Notes: generated by a model not told the origin, from the letters alone. A stretch of DNA of 64,000 bases from Adlercreutzia rubneri (GCF_009755265.1 NZ_WPOO01000001.1:1-64000), one strand, 5' to 3'. Positions 1-7,830 are shown, counted from the stretch's first letter. Translations and numbers: made by a program.

Positions 1-19
1 AGATGTGTATAGGAGTCAG
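1..19. other. Tn5 mosaic-end-like sequence at the window edge
   Basis: The first 19 bases match the Tn5/Nextera mosaic end AGATGTGTATAAGAGACAG at 17 of 19 positions, differing at 12 and 16. Lying exactly at the edge suggests residual library adapter rather than genome. Bases 20-282 hold no convincing gene; only short shadow frames are open there. Confidence 0.5.
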
Positions 20-282
20 CGGCTGGGCGGGGGCGGGAGCGATCGGAGCCGAGGGCTCCGTCGATTTCGATGCAGGTGTGTTCATGGAAGCTATCATAGC
101 CTATTTTCCCCGCATCGGCCCCGCGTCGGCGGCAAGCCCGCCAAGATGCCAGAAAATCCGCTTATGGGTCGCAGGGGCTTTTCGCCGATTCGGTCAAAGT
201 TTTTCTCGGGGGATTTTCCGCGCCCCCGCGTTCATTTAAGATAATGGACGCGGTCAACAATGGACAGGAGGTTTGTCTTCCC

Positions 283-1284
283 ATGACCGATATAGCGACA
301 GTTTCCAACGCCGAGGCCACGGCTGCCGCGGTGGATGCGGCCCGGCGCGGCGAGGGGGTGGCCGTGCTCGTCCCGTGCTACAACGAGGCGCCCACCATCG
401 CTAAGGTGGTCTCCGACTTCCGCGCGGCGCTGCCCGAGGCGACGATCTACGTCTACGACAACAACTCCACCGACGGCACCGCGGACATTGCCGCGGCGGC
501 CGGGGCGGTGGTGCGCCGGGAGTCCCGCCAGGGCAAGGGCAACGTGGTGAGAAGCATGTTCCGCGACATCGACGCCGAGTACTACCTCATGGTCGACGGC
601 GACGACACCTACCCGGCCGAGGCCGCCGGCGACCTTCTGGCCCCGCTCGCGGCCGATGCGGCGGACATGACCGTGGGCGACCGCATCTCCAACGGCGCCT
701 ACGGCAAGGAGAACGAGCGGCCCTTCCACAACTTCGGCAACAACCTCGTGCGCCGGCTCATCCGCGTCATCTACGGCTACGCCTTCGAGGACGTCATGAC
801 CGGCTACCGCGCCTTCACCCGCGCCTTCGTGAAGACGATGCCCGTCATGAGCGGCGGCTTCCAGATCGAGACCGAGATCTCCATCTGGGCCGTGGACCGC
901 CGCTGGCGGGTGGCCGACGTGCCCATCGACTACCGCGACCGGCCCGAGGGCTCGGAGAGCAAGCTGTCCACCTTCTCCGACGGCATGCTCGTGCTCGCGG
1001 CCATCGCGAGCCTGTTCCGCGACTACCGCCCCATGGCCTTCTTCGGATGGCTCGGCCTGGCGCTCGCCGTGGTGGGGCTGTGCTTCGGGCTGCCGGTGGT
1101 GGCGGAGTACCTCGGCACCGGCTACGTGGCGAAGCTCCCCTCGGCGGTGCTCGCCGTGGCGCTCATGATCGTGGCGGCGCTCTCCTGGACGGCCGGCCTC
1201 ATCCTGGACACCGTGGCGAAGTCCCACCGGCGCCAGTGGGAGATGAGCGTGTACCGGGTGATGGAGGCGGATGCCGAGCGCTAG
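283..1284 (+). CDS. GT2 family glycosyltransferase, polyprenyl-phosphate sugar synthase type (DPM1/GtrB-like)
   Basis: Predicted to move a nucleotide-activated sugar onto a polyprenyl phosphate at the inner face of the membrane. The 333-residue protein has a GT-A fold start near residue 26 (VAVLVPCYNE), the DNNSTDGT stretch, and the metal-binding DGDD at about 105-108. Two hydrophobic segments follow at about 255-280 and 287-313, the usual layout of GtrB/ArnC-like enzymes. The ATG at 283 is chosen over one at 244 because AGGAGG at 266-271 sits 11 bases ahead of it. A GtrA-family gene lies downstream across a tRNA gene, which fits a flippase partner. The sugar and its acceptor cannot be read from the sequence. 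Confidence 0.85.
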   Translation: MTDIATVSNAEATAAAVDAARRGEGVAVLVPCYNEAPTIAKVVSDFRAALPEATIYVYDNNSTDGTADIAAAAGAVVRRESRQGKGNVVRSMFRDIDAEYYLMVDGDDTYPAEAAGDLLAPLAADAADMTVGDRISNGAYGKENERPFHNFGNNLVRRLIRVIYGYAFEDVMTGYRAFTRAFVKTMPVMSGGFQIETEISIWAVDRRWRVADVPIDYRDRPEGSESKLSTFSDGMLVLAAIASLFRDYRPMAFFGWLGLALAVVGLCFGLPVVAEYLGTGYVAKLPSAVLAVALMIVAALSWTAGLILDTVAKSHRRQWEMSVYRVMEADAER

Positions 1285-1315
1285 GGCCGTCGCCGAGAAA
1301 AAGCGAACGACGTCC

Positions 1316-1344
1316 TTGCAAAGTGCGGTGCACTCTGCCATACT
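1316..1344 (+). promoter_or_regulatory. Candidate sigma-70-type promoter of tRNA-Glu
   Basis: TTGCAA (1316-1321) and CATACT (1339-1344) are separated by 17 bases. The implied start, near 1351, is about a dozen bases ahead of the mature tRNA. Confidence 0.45.
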
Positions 1345-1363
1345 ATGCAAGCTGTTTTAAGCG

Positions 1364-1438
1364 GTCCCCATAGTCTAACGGTTAGGACGCGGCCCTTTCA
1401 AGGCTGAAATACGGGTTCGATTCCCGTTGGGGGCACCA
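1364..1438 (+). tRNA. tRNA-Glu (anticodon TTC)
   Basis: Full cloverleaf. Acceptor stem GTCCCCA pairs with TGGGGGC. The anticodon stem CGGCC/GGCTG encloses loop CTTTCAA, giving anticodon TTC. The T arm is ACGGG-TTCGATT-CCCGT, and CCA is encoded. The gene lies between the GT2 and GtrA-family genes and is followed at once by a terminator. Confidence 0.95.
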
Positions 1439-1452
1439 CTTGAGAATCGCTG

Positions 1453-1479
1453 AACCCCGCTTGCGAGCGGGGTTTCTTT
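1453..1479 (+). terminator. Rho-independent terminator after tRNA-Glu
   Basis: Hairpin AACCCCGCT/AGCGGGGTT with a TGCG loop, followed by a T-rich tail. Confidence 0.85.
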
Positions 1480-1503
1480 ATGAAAGGCCTCAGGGAGAAT
1501 ACG

Positions 1504-1908
1504 ATGGGAAAGCTCGTCCAGCAGTTCATGAAGTTCGGCGTGGTGGGCGTTATCGCCTTCGTCATCGACTATGGCCTCATGGTGGCGCTCACAGAGCTGG
1601 CCGGCGTGAACTACCTCATCAGCGCCACCATCTCCTTCACGGTGTCGGTCGTCTTCAACTACCTGGCCTCCATGCGCTACGTGTTCACGCACAAGCAGGG
1701 GCTCTCGCGCCGGCGCGAGTTCGTCATCTTCGTGGTGCTCTCCGTGATCGGCCTGGGAGTGAACGATCTGCTCATGTGGCTCGGCTCGTCGGTTCTGGGC
1801 GTGAGCTACCTCATCGTGAAGATCGTTGCCACGGCCATCGTCATGGTGTACAACTTCGTGACGCGCAAGATCTTCCTCGACGGCGACACCGGCGCCGTTC
1901 TCGAGTAG
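1504..1908 (+). CDS. GtrA-family membrane protein
   Basis: A 134-residue protein with four predicted membrane helices. It carries the family-typical opening (FMKFGVVGVIAFVIDYGLM), the FNYLASMRYVF stretch after helix 2, and the closing NFVTRKIF. GtrA proteins are thought to help flip polyprenyl-linked sugars across the membrane; the GT2 gene upstream is the natural partner. The ATG at 1504 has AGGGAG (1492-1497) in front. The earlier in-frame ATG at 1480 abuts the terminator T-run and has no ribosome site. Because of that terminator the gene probably has its own promoter or relies on readthrough. Confidence 0.85.
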   Translation: MGKLVQQFMKFGVVGVIAFVIDYGLMVALTELAGVNYLISATISFTVSVVFNYLASMRYVFTHKQGLSRRREFVIFVVLSVIGLGVNDLLMWLGSSVLGVSYLIVKIVATAIVMVYNFVTRKIFLDGDTGAVLE

Positions 1909-2020
1909 CTGGCCCTCGCGACGATCCGAGGGCGAGCCGTTCCTTGGGCAGGAGCCGATTCGGTAACGGGGTGCTTCTGCGGGCGCAAGAGCCGTCGCGT
2001 GGGGTATTCTTTCGGGGTGC

Positions 2021-2220
2021 CGTTTTCGAAAAACTGGTAGCAACTGCCACTTTGACCCCGAAATGGCCAGCTCTGTTTCTCCCTTCCCGCCATTTCTATC
2101 CTCAACTGGCATTTTTCTGCCACTTTAGGCTCAAAATGGCAGATGCGTTTTTTGCCCATCGACCATTTCTGGGTCGAAGTGGCATTTGCCCCCAGTTTTC
2201 GAGTACTGTGTCCGAAAACG
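2021..2220. repeat. Long AT-richer palindromic element with four alternating copies of a ~25-bp unit
   Basis: Most of the 1909-2418 gap. Four related units with core TGCCACTT, seven variable bases, then GAAATGGC lie at 2045-2068 (+), 2087-2111 (-), 2118-2141 (+) and 2160-2184 (-). Outer arms TCGAAAAACTGG (2026-2037) and CCAGTTTTCGA (2192-2202) also pair. The whole can fold as nested hairpins. No coding potential is evident and base composition is clearly less GC-rich than the flanks. The remainder of the gap holds nothing recognised apart from the promoter listed next. Confidence 0.7.
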
Positions 2221-2265
2221 AGTTGCGAACGGCGCTCCCGCGGGATGGGGAGAAGGCATCATCTC

Positions 2266-2274
2266 TGGTAGAAT
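2266..2274 (+). promoter_or_regulatory. Extended minus-10 element ahead of the lipid kinase gene
   Basis: TGG-TAGAAT matches the TGn-extended minus-10 pattern repeated across this window. No good minus-35 is seen at the usual distance. The leader to the GTG at 2419 would be about 140 bases. Confidence 0.45.
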
Positions 2275-2418
2275 GGGCGAAATCCTCGGGCTCCTCTCTG
2301 CTAGGCGCTCGGAAAGCTCCGGGTCGCTTTATTCAAGGTGCATCGGGAAATTCGCAGGTCGGCACTGGGCTGGTCGCTCGGTCGGCGTTGCGTCGGCTGC
2401 TTGGTTAGGAGGCTAGTC

Positions 2419-3366
2419 GTGGTTCCTTCCATAGAAGAGGGGAGAATCGTCCTCATTGCGAACCCCGTGTCGAAGAGCGGGCGGGGGGCCGTGGCCGCCT
2501 CCGAGGCGGCGCGGCTTCTGCGCGAGCGCGTGGGCGACGGGCGTTTCGAAATGCTTACCACGGCCTGGGCCGGCCACGGGGAGTCGCTGGCTCGCGAGCT
2601 GGGCCCCGACGTGGGTTGCGTCATCGCGCTCGGCGGCGACGGCCTGGTGAACGAGGTGGTGAACGGCCTTATGGCCCGCGCCCCCCAGGATCGCCCGGTC
2701 CTGGCCGTCATCCCCGTGGGCTCCGGCAACGATTACGCCGAGACGTTGGGCATGGCCTACTCCGTCCCCACGGCGGTCACCGAAATTCTGCGCTTTCAAA
2801 CGGTGCGGGCCGACGTGGGGCGCGTCAACGGCCGCTACTTCGCCGAGACGCTCTCCTTCGGTTTGGACGCCGCTATCGCGCTTGACACCATGGACCGTCG
2901 CCAGAAGTCCGGCCGCGCCGGCACCATGCTCTATTTGGAAAGTGCCGTCGATCAGCTGTTCCACCACTTGCAGGTGTTTTCCTTCAAGATGGATGTCCTG
3001 GGGGCGGAGCCGGGATGCGCCCCTCATCCGGAATGGGACGATGCCTATCTGGTAGCCGTACAGGTGGGGCCCACCTACGGTGGCCACTTCCGCATCACGC
3101 CCAAGGCGCGCCTCGACGACGGGCTGCTCGACATCTGCTGGGCCACGCCGGAGCTTTCGTCCATGCGGGCGCTGGCGCTCCTTCTGCGCGCCCGGGGCGG
3201 CAAGCACACGGGAAGCGACCACATCCATTTCCGGCGAGCATCCTCCCTCGTGCTCGACTTCGAGGAGGAGCCGCCGGCCCAGATGGACGGGGAGCCGGTT
3301 CACGGCACGCACTTCCTCATCGACTGCGTCCCCGACGCCCTCACCGTCGTTGTGGGCCAGCGGTAG
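2419..3366 (+). CDS. Diacylglycerol/lipid kinase family protein (YegS/DagK-like)
   Basis: A 315-residue cytosolic kinase-fold protein that would phosphorylate diacylglycerol or a related lipid with ATP. Features: N-terminal IVLIANPVSKSGRG, the glycine-rich ALGGDGLVNEVVNGL nucleotide-binding segment, and PVGSGNDYAETLGM, all diagnostic of the DAGK catalytic domain. The C-terminal half carries MDGEPV, typical of the second domain. The GTG at 2419 is chosen because AGGAGG (2407-2412) lies six bases upstream; the frame is open further upstream but without a ribosome site. The gene stands alone, convergent with tRNA-Arg. Substrate is uncertain within the family. Confidence 0.85.
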   Translation: MVPSIEEGRIVLIANPVSKSGRGAVAASEAARLLRERVGDGRFEMLTTAWAGHGESLARELGPDVGCVIALGGDGLVNEVVNGLMARAPQDRPVLAVIPVGSGNDYAETLGMAYSVPTAVTEILRFQTVRADVGRVNGRYFAETLSFGLDAAIALDTMDRRQKSGRAGTMLYLESAVDQLFHHLQVFSFKMDVLGAEPGCAPHPEWDDAYLVAVQVGPTYGGHFRITPKARLDDGLLDICWATPELSSMRALALLLRARGGKHTGSDHIHFRRASSLVLDFEEEPPAQMDGEPVHGTHFLIDCVPDALTVVVGQR

Positions 3367-3373
3367 GGCAATG

Positions 3374-3398
3374 AAAAAGCCCCGCGGGGGCGGGGCTT
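3374..3398 (-). terminator. Terminator of tRNA-Arg (minus strand)
   Basis: Read on the minus strand: AAGCCCCGC/GCGGGGCTT hairpin followed by five T. It lies just after tRNA-Arg and between two converging units. Confidence 0.8.
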
Positions 3399-3410
3399 GC
3401 GCTTTGAAGG

Positions 3411-3486
3411 TGGTGCCCTCGACAGGATTCGAACCTGCGGCACCTTGCTCCGGAGGCAAGTGCTCTATCCCCTGAGCTACGAGGGC
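3411..3486 (-). tRNA. tRNA-Arg (anticodon CCG)
   Basis: On the minus strand the acceptor GCCCTCG pairs with CGAGGGC. Anticodon stem CTTGC/GCAAG encloses CTCCGGA, giving anticodon CCG. T arm GCAGG-TTCGAAT-CCTGT, discriminator A, and CCA encoded. Confidence 0.95.
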
Positions 3487-3521
3487 ACGAATTCAGGGTC
3501 CCGACAGGCGGGTGCTGCGCT

Positions 3522-3527
3522 ATTATA
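3522..3527 (-). promoter_or_regulatory. Candidate minus-10 of tRNA-Arg
   Basis: A perfect TATAAT on the minus strand about 36 bases ahead of the tRNA 5' end. A convincing minus-35 is not visible. Confidence 0.45.
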
Positions 3528-3603
3528 GGGCAATTGCGCCGCCACGGACGGCAAATCCGTAAAATACCCCTCAGATGGAACGAGAACGGAACAGGAGCCC
3601 CCA

Positions 3604-5049
3604 GTGATCGATACGTCCACCAGGAACGATAACGCCGCGTCCGACCGCTCCGTCGACACGGCGAAGGCTCAGGACGCGGCGGCCCCTGAGGTCGCGACGG
3701 CTCCCGCTTCGGCCCCGTGCGCCTCGGGCGCGCCCGGCGAGGTGGTGCCCATCGAGCGCATGAGCTTCGGGTCGGCGGCCGTGGGGCACCTGTCTGACGG
3801 CAAGACTGTGTTCGTGGAAGGGGCCGTGCCGGGCGATGTCGCCCGCGTGGAGCTGACCGAGGAGAAGCCCCGCTTCGCCCGCGGGCGTGCGGCCGAGATC
3901 CTTGAGGCCTCGCCCGACCGCGTGGCGCCCCCGTGCGCGGCGGGCTGCGGGGGATGTCCCTGGGCGCCCCTCGCCTACGAGGCTCAGCTTGTCGCCAAAC
4001 GGGCGAACGTGGTGGACGCTCTAGTGCGCACGGCCCATATGGACGCGGCCCGCGCCGAGGCCCTTGTCGGTTCCTGCGTGCCCTCGAAACGCCAGTGGGG
4101 CTACCGCAACAAGCTGGAGCTGTCCTGCGGCGCCGACGGTGCCGGTCGCCTCATCTTGGGCATGCGTCCCGAAGGGGGCGCCGACGTCGTCTCGCTGGAC
4201 GCGTGCCCCTTGGCCCACCGGAACATCGAAGGTGCCCCCAAGGCGCTTAGGGGCGCGCTACGCTACCTCTCCGGCGGCAGCGACCTGGGCCTGTTCCGCG
4301 TGGGGGTGCGCGGCAGCCTGCGCACCCGTGATGTGGAGATCGCCCTGTGGACGACCCCGGGTCCCTTCCCGCGGGCCGCGGCGGCCAAAACCCTCGCCAG
4401 CGCGCTGAAGAACACCTCCGTCGTCCGCGTCGTGGCCGACCCCGGGCGCGCCCGCAAGGTGAAGAAGGTGGAGGCCATCTCCGGCAAGGGCTGCTGGGAG
4501 GAGGAAGTGGCGGAAAGTCGCCTCCTTCTGAGCGCGCCCTCCTTCGCCCAGGTGAACACGGCTCAGGCCGAGAAGCTCGTCGAGCTGGTGCTCGCGGGTT
4601 TGGAAGTGGAGGCCGGCGACTACGTGGCCGACCTCTACGCCGGCGCCGGCACCTTCACGCTGCCGCTCGCCCGGGCCGGGGCCGAGGTGGTGGCCGTGGA
4701 GTCGGCGGGCAGCTCCGTGCGCGATCTGCGCCGCAACGCCGAGCGCGCCGGCGCCGACATCGACATTATCGGCGGGGATGCCGCCCGGGAGCTTCCCGAG
4801 CTGGGGGAGTTGGACGCGTTCGTGGTGGATCCGCCGCGCGCGGGGCTCGCCGAGGGGGTGGTGGCCTCCATCGCCGCCGCCTCGCCGCGGCGCGTGGCCT
4901 ACGTCAGCTGCGACGCGTCCACCTGGGCCCGCGACGCGGCCCGTTTCGAGCAGGAGGGCTACCGTCTCATCCGCGCCACCCCCGTCGACCTCTTTCCGCA
5001 GACCTACCATGTGGAAGTGGTTAGCATTTTCGAGCGGTCCGGCTCCTAA
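3604..5049 (+). CDS. Class I SAM-dependent RNA m5U methyltransferase (TrmA/RlmC/RlmD family)
   Basis: Predicted to make 5-methyluridine in rRNA or tRNA. The 481-residue protein starts with an Ala-rich stretch of about 45 residues, then a TRAM-like RNA-binding domain. An iron-sulfur-type motif follows with Cys111, Cys115 and Cys118 and a fourth candidate Cys in DACPLAH. The C-terminal methyltransferase has the SAM loop DLYAGAGTFTLPLA, motif IV VDPPRAGL, and the nucleophile Cys in AYVSCDASTWARD. The GTG start has AGGAG (3593-3597) six bases upstream. Exact target base is not assignable; family confidence is high. Confidence 0.88.
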   Translation: MIDTSTRNDNAASDRSVDTAKAQDAAAPEVATAPASAPCASGAPGEVVPIERMSFGSAAVGHLSDGKTVFVEGAVPGDVARVELTEEKPRFARGRAAEILEASPDRVAPPCAAGCGGCPWAPLAYEAQLVAKRANVVDALVRTAHMDAARAEALVGSCVPSKRQWGYRNKLELSCGADGAGRLILGMRPEGGADVVSLDACPLAHRNIEGAPKALRGALRYLSGGSDLGLFRVGVRGSLRTRDVEIALWTTPGPFPRAAAAKTLASALKNTSVVRVVADPGRARKVKKVEAISGKGCWEEEVAESRLLLSAPSFAQVNTAQAEKLVELVLAGLEVEAGDYVADLYAGAGTFTLPLARAGAEVVAVESAGSSVRDLRRNAERAGADIDIIGGDAARELPELGELDAFVVDPPRAGLAEGVVASIAAASPRRVAYVSCDASTWARDAARFEQEGYRLIRATPVDLFPQTYHVEVVSIFERSGS

Positions 5050-5051
5050 CC

Positions 5052-5060
5052 TGCTAGAAT
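5052..5060 (+). promoter_or_regulatory. Extended minus-10 element ahead of the cyclophilin gene
   Basis: TGC-TAGAAT immediately after the methyltransferase stop, about 90 bases ahead of the cyclophilin ATG. No clear minus-35. Confidence 0.5.
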
Positions 5061-5148
5061 CATTCCCCGTATGCAATGAGACGCATTCGCGCCCGTAGCG
5101 CCCCCAAGCGCCGGCCGCCCGCGTCGCCGAGAACAAAGGAGGAGCCCC

Positions 5149-5682
5149 ATGGCTCTCTACACCCCGGAATATCAGCCCACCGGCGAGGAGATTGCCGTCA
5201 TCAACACCTCCAAGGGCACGATCCGCGTGCAGCTGGCGGGCAACGACGCCCCCATCCACGTCGGCAACTTCGTGGAGCTGGCGCAGAAGGGCTTCTACGA
5301 CGGCCTGAAATTCCATCGCTACGTGCCCGGCTTCGTCATCCAGGGCGGCTGCCCCAACACCCGCGAGGCGACCCCCGAGCAGGTGGCCGCCGGCCGCGCC
5401 CCGGGCCTGGCCCCCTTCGGCACCGGCAACCCGGGCTACTCCATCAAGGAGGAGTTCACCACCAACCCGAACAACTCCCATGAGGACGGCGCGCTCGCCA
5501 TGGCCCGCTCCATGGATCCCAACTCCGCCGGCTCGCAGTTCTACCTGTGCCTGGGCCCCCAGCACAACCTGGACTCCGGCTATACCGTGTTCGGCCAGAC
5601 CATCGAGGGTAAGGACGTCATCGGCCAGCTGCGCGCCGGCGATGTCATCGAGTCCGTCGTCATCGAGAACGCCGCCGAGTAA
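5149..5682 (+). CDS. Cyclophilin-type peptidyl-prolyl cis-trans isomerase
   Basis: A 177-residue single-domain cyclophilin that catalyses cis-trans isomerisation of prolyl bonds during folding. No signal peptide or anchor, so cytoplasmic. Typical signatures are FVELAQKGFYDGLKFHRYVPGFVIQGG (with the catalytic-region FHR), the middle MARSMDPNSAGSQFYLCLG and the closing YTVFGQTIEGKDVI. AAAGGAGG lies six bases ahead of the ATG. The gene sits alone between its own promoter and the TPR protein gene 101 bases on; the two may be co-transcribed. Confidence 0.92.
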   Translation: MALYTPEYQPTGEEIAVINTSKGTIRVQLAGNDAPIHVGNFVELAQKGFYDGLKFHRYVPGFVIQGGCPNTREATPEQVAAGRAPGLAPFGTGNPGYSIKEEFTTNPNNSHEDGALAMARSMDPNSAGSQFYLCLGPQHNLDSGYTVFGQTIEGKDVIGQLRAGDVIESVVIENAAE

Positions 5683-5783
5683 GTACCGCCCCGCGAGAGG
5701 GGTCGGCGCCCGCCGTCCGAGCCGTCTCACCTCACTGCCGCGCCGCCTAAGCGGCCGCCCCGAATGTCGAGTGAAGGAAGTCT

Positions 5784-7169
5784 ATGAACAACGAGTTATT
5801 CGATCGAGCAAATGAGCGCTACCGCCTGCGTGACTACCGCGGCGCGCTGATGGCTTTCACGGAATGCTTGCAGGACACGAACTTCCCGCTCACTCCCGGG
5901 GAAATGGGCCTTCTCTACCACCAGATCGGCAACTGTCTGGTGAAGCTGAAGAACCCGCGCGAGGCCATTCAGGCCTACAGCCAGGCCACGGCCGATACGG
6001 CCTATCGGGCGCTGGCGACGGTGGAGTGCAACCTCGGCATGGCCTACGCGTCGCTGCGCGACTACACGAACGCCATCAACTGCTTCGAGAAGTCGGTGGC
6101 CGACACGACCAACCCCACTCCCTACAAGTCCTACATGGGCATGGGCAACGCGCTCATGAAGCTCGGCAAGTCCGCCGAAGCCGGCGTGGCCTTCCGCGAG
6201 GCCGCTCTGGACGAGTCGAACCCCGACCCCACCAAGGCGCTTTTGAACCTGGGCGTCTGCTTCATGGCTCTGAACCGCCCGGCCGACGCCGTGGCCTCCT
6301 ACGAGAGCGCCCTGCAGTTCGACATGCAGCCGGCCACGCGCAACAAGCTGCAGGCGAGCCTGGGGCAGGCCTACGTGGCCTGCGGCCAGATGGAGAAGGC
6401 GGTGCATGCCTTTGAGGAGGCCATCGCCGACAAGACGTACTACCTGTCCGATTCGGCCAGCGTCGACTACCAGCGCGCCGTGGGGGCCGTGGCCCAGGGA
6501 ACGTCCGAGCAGAACCAGGCCACCCAGGTGCTGCAGCTGGCCGACATGTCCGGGCTCGACGTGGCCGCCGACGGCACGAGCGTCTACGACGAGGGCGCCT
6601 ACGAGGGCGGCGACGTCTCCGAGGCCTTCTATTACGACGAGGGCACCTACGAGGCCGACCCGGCGAGCTTCCCCGGCTACGTGGGCGCCTACGAGAACGT
6701 CGACAACGACCGGTTCTTCACGGCCACCGACGCCGAGCTCGAGCAGTGGTCGCGCGGTTTGGCCAAGCAGGATCGCAAGCGCCGCAACGTGGGTTTGAAG
6801 ATCCTGCTGTTCTTCGTCATCGTCATCGTGCTGGCCGCCGCGGCCGGCGTGTTCGCCTATACCCAGGGCTACGGCTACCCCACGGTGCAGACGGTGACCC
6901 AGGAGCTGTTCAGCGACCCGTCCGGCGCCGCCGACAAGGTGTTCTCCGCCGATGTGGACAAAGATGCCATCCCGGCCATGCTCGATCCGGTGGTGACCGA
7001 TTCCAACGTGACCATCGACGGCGTGAGTCGCTCCATGACCGAGTCCACGGTGTACGCCACGGCCAAAACCGAGGAGGGCGGGTCCGTGCAGTACCGCATC
7101 TCCATGGTGCGCGACGGCATCACGTGGAAGGTCAGCAACGTGGAGCTGTACTTCCCGAGCCAGGCCTAA
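5784..7169 (+). CDS. TPR-repeat protein with a single membrane anchor
   Basis: 461 residues. The first 230 or so are tetratricopeptide repeats (for example NCLVKLKNPREAIQAYSQA, NLGMAYASLRDYTNAINCFEKS), a protein-interaction scaffold likely in the cytoplasm. An acidic Tyr/Gly-rich linker follows at about 250-320, then one membrane helix near 335-357 (ILLFFVIVIVLAAAAGVF) preceded by basic residues. The final 100 residues would be outside and resemble no domain I can name. AAGGAAG precedes the ATG. Function is not known; the topology suggests a link between an internal TPR partner and the envelope. Confidence 0.75.
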   Translation: MNNELFDRANERYRLRDYRGALMAFTECLQDTNFPLTPGEMGLLYHQIGNCLVKLKNPREAIQAYSQATADTAYRALATVECNLGMAYASLRDYTNAINCFEKSVADTTNPTPYKSYMGMGNALMKLGKSAEAGVAFREAALDESNPDPTKALLNLGVCFMALNRPADAVASYESALQFDMQPATRNKLQASLGQAYVACGQMEKAVHAFEEAIADKTYYLSDSASVDYQRAVGAVAQGTSEQNQATQVLQLADMSGLDVAADGTSVYDEGAYEGGDVSEAFYYDEGTYEADPASFPGYVGAYENVDNDRFFTATDAELEQWSRGLAKQDRKRRNVGLKILLFFVIVIVLAAAAGVFAYTQGYGYPTVQTVTQELFSDPSGAADKVFSADVDKDAIPAMLDPVVTDSNVTIDGVSRSMTESTVYATAKTEEGGSVQYRISMVRDGITWKVSNVELYFPSQA

Positions 7170-7259
7170 AGCGCATCGGGCCGTTTTCCGATTTCAGCAA
7201 ACCCGGCCCGCGCCTTGCGGGCCGTCTGCAAGCAAGACCCTTACAACGAAAGGAATTCC

Positions 7260-7664
7260 ATGGCTATCCAGCAGACCTACTCCATGATCAAGCCCGACGG
7301 CGTGCGCAACGGGCACATCGGCGAGATCATCAACCGCTTCGAGCGCGCCGGCCTCACCATCGAGCGCATGGAGCTGGGCATGGTCACCCCCGAGCAGGCG
7401 AAGGCGAACTACGCCGAGCACGAGGGCAAGCCCTTCTACGACGGGCTGATCGCGTACATCACCTCCGGCCCCGTGGTGAAGATGGTCGTCTCCGGCGAGG
7501 GCGCCGTGGCCAAGTGCCGTTCGCTCATGGGCGCCACCAACCCGGCCGAGGCGGCCCCGGGCACCATCCGCGGCGATTTCGGCCTCATCATGGACGAGAA
7601 CGTGATCCACGGCTCCGACAGCCCTGAGTCCGCCGAGCGCGAGATCAAAATCTTTTTTAATTAA
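7260..7664 (+). CDS. ndk: Nucleoside diphosphate kinase
   Basis: Transfers the gamma phosphate between nucleoside tri- and diphosphates through a phospho-histidine. The 134-residue protein has the full signature: TYSMIKPDGVRNG near the start, the GATNPAEAAPGTIRGDFG nucleotide-binding stretch, and NVIHGSDSPESAE with active His117. The ATG at 7260 follows AAAGGA; an in-frame extension to 7215 lacks a ribosome site. The last codons (IFFN) fall in a 24-bp AT palindrome that also contains the stop codon, which is odd for so GC-rich a genome. Confidence 0.95.
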   Translation: MAIQQTYSMIKPDGVRNGHIGEIINRFERAGLTIERMELGMVTPEQAKANYAEHEGKPFYDGLIAYITSGPVVKMVVSGEGAVAKCRSLMGATNPAEAAPGTIRGDFGLIMDENVIHGSDSPESAEREIKIFFN

Positions 7665-7672
7665 AAAAGATT
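7649..7672. repeat. Perfect 24-bp AT palindrome across the ndk stop codon
   Basis: AATCTTTTTTAA and its exact complement TTAAAAAAGATT form an uninterrupted palindrome from 7649 to 7672. It holds the ndk TAA. It lacks a GC stem, so it is a poor terminator. Confidence 0.7.
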
Positions 7673-7685
7673 AAGCCGACACTGC

Positions 7686-7786
7686 GAAGCCCCAATGCAC
7701 CGATATTTGGCGCTTTCTCGCTTGCCCTCACGTACCTTAGTACGCTCGGCCGTGAGACGCGCCAACTATCGGCACCTTGGGGCTTC
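7686..7786. repeat. About 100-bp imperfect hairpin element after ndk
   Basis: Paired arms run inward: GAAGCCCCAA (7686-7695) with TTGGGGCTTC (7777-7786), CCGATA with TATCGG, TTGGCGC with GCGCCAA, CTCACG with CGTGAG, and a CGTAC/GTACG tip. The 7665-7986 gap has no gene; it holds this element, a small hairpin TTGCCAAC/GTTGGCAA (7796-7818) and a terminator. Confidence 0.65.
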
Positions 7787-7830
7787 TCGCTGACCTTGCC
7801 AACAATGTGAGTTGGCAATGGCTCTATCGG

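Noticed and set aside
244..282. Earlier ATG for the GT2 glycosyltransferase
   Set aside because: No ribosome site, whereas AGGAGG sits ahead of the ATG at 283.
2045..2184. CRISPR array at the four related units
   Set aside because: Units alternate in orientation, are imperfect, and the intervals between them are short and irregular; no cas genes nearby.
4258..5730. 490-residue minus-strand frame across the methyltransferase and cyclophilin genes
   Set aside because: Shadow of two well-supported plus-strand genes, with low-complexity composition.
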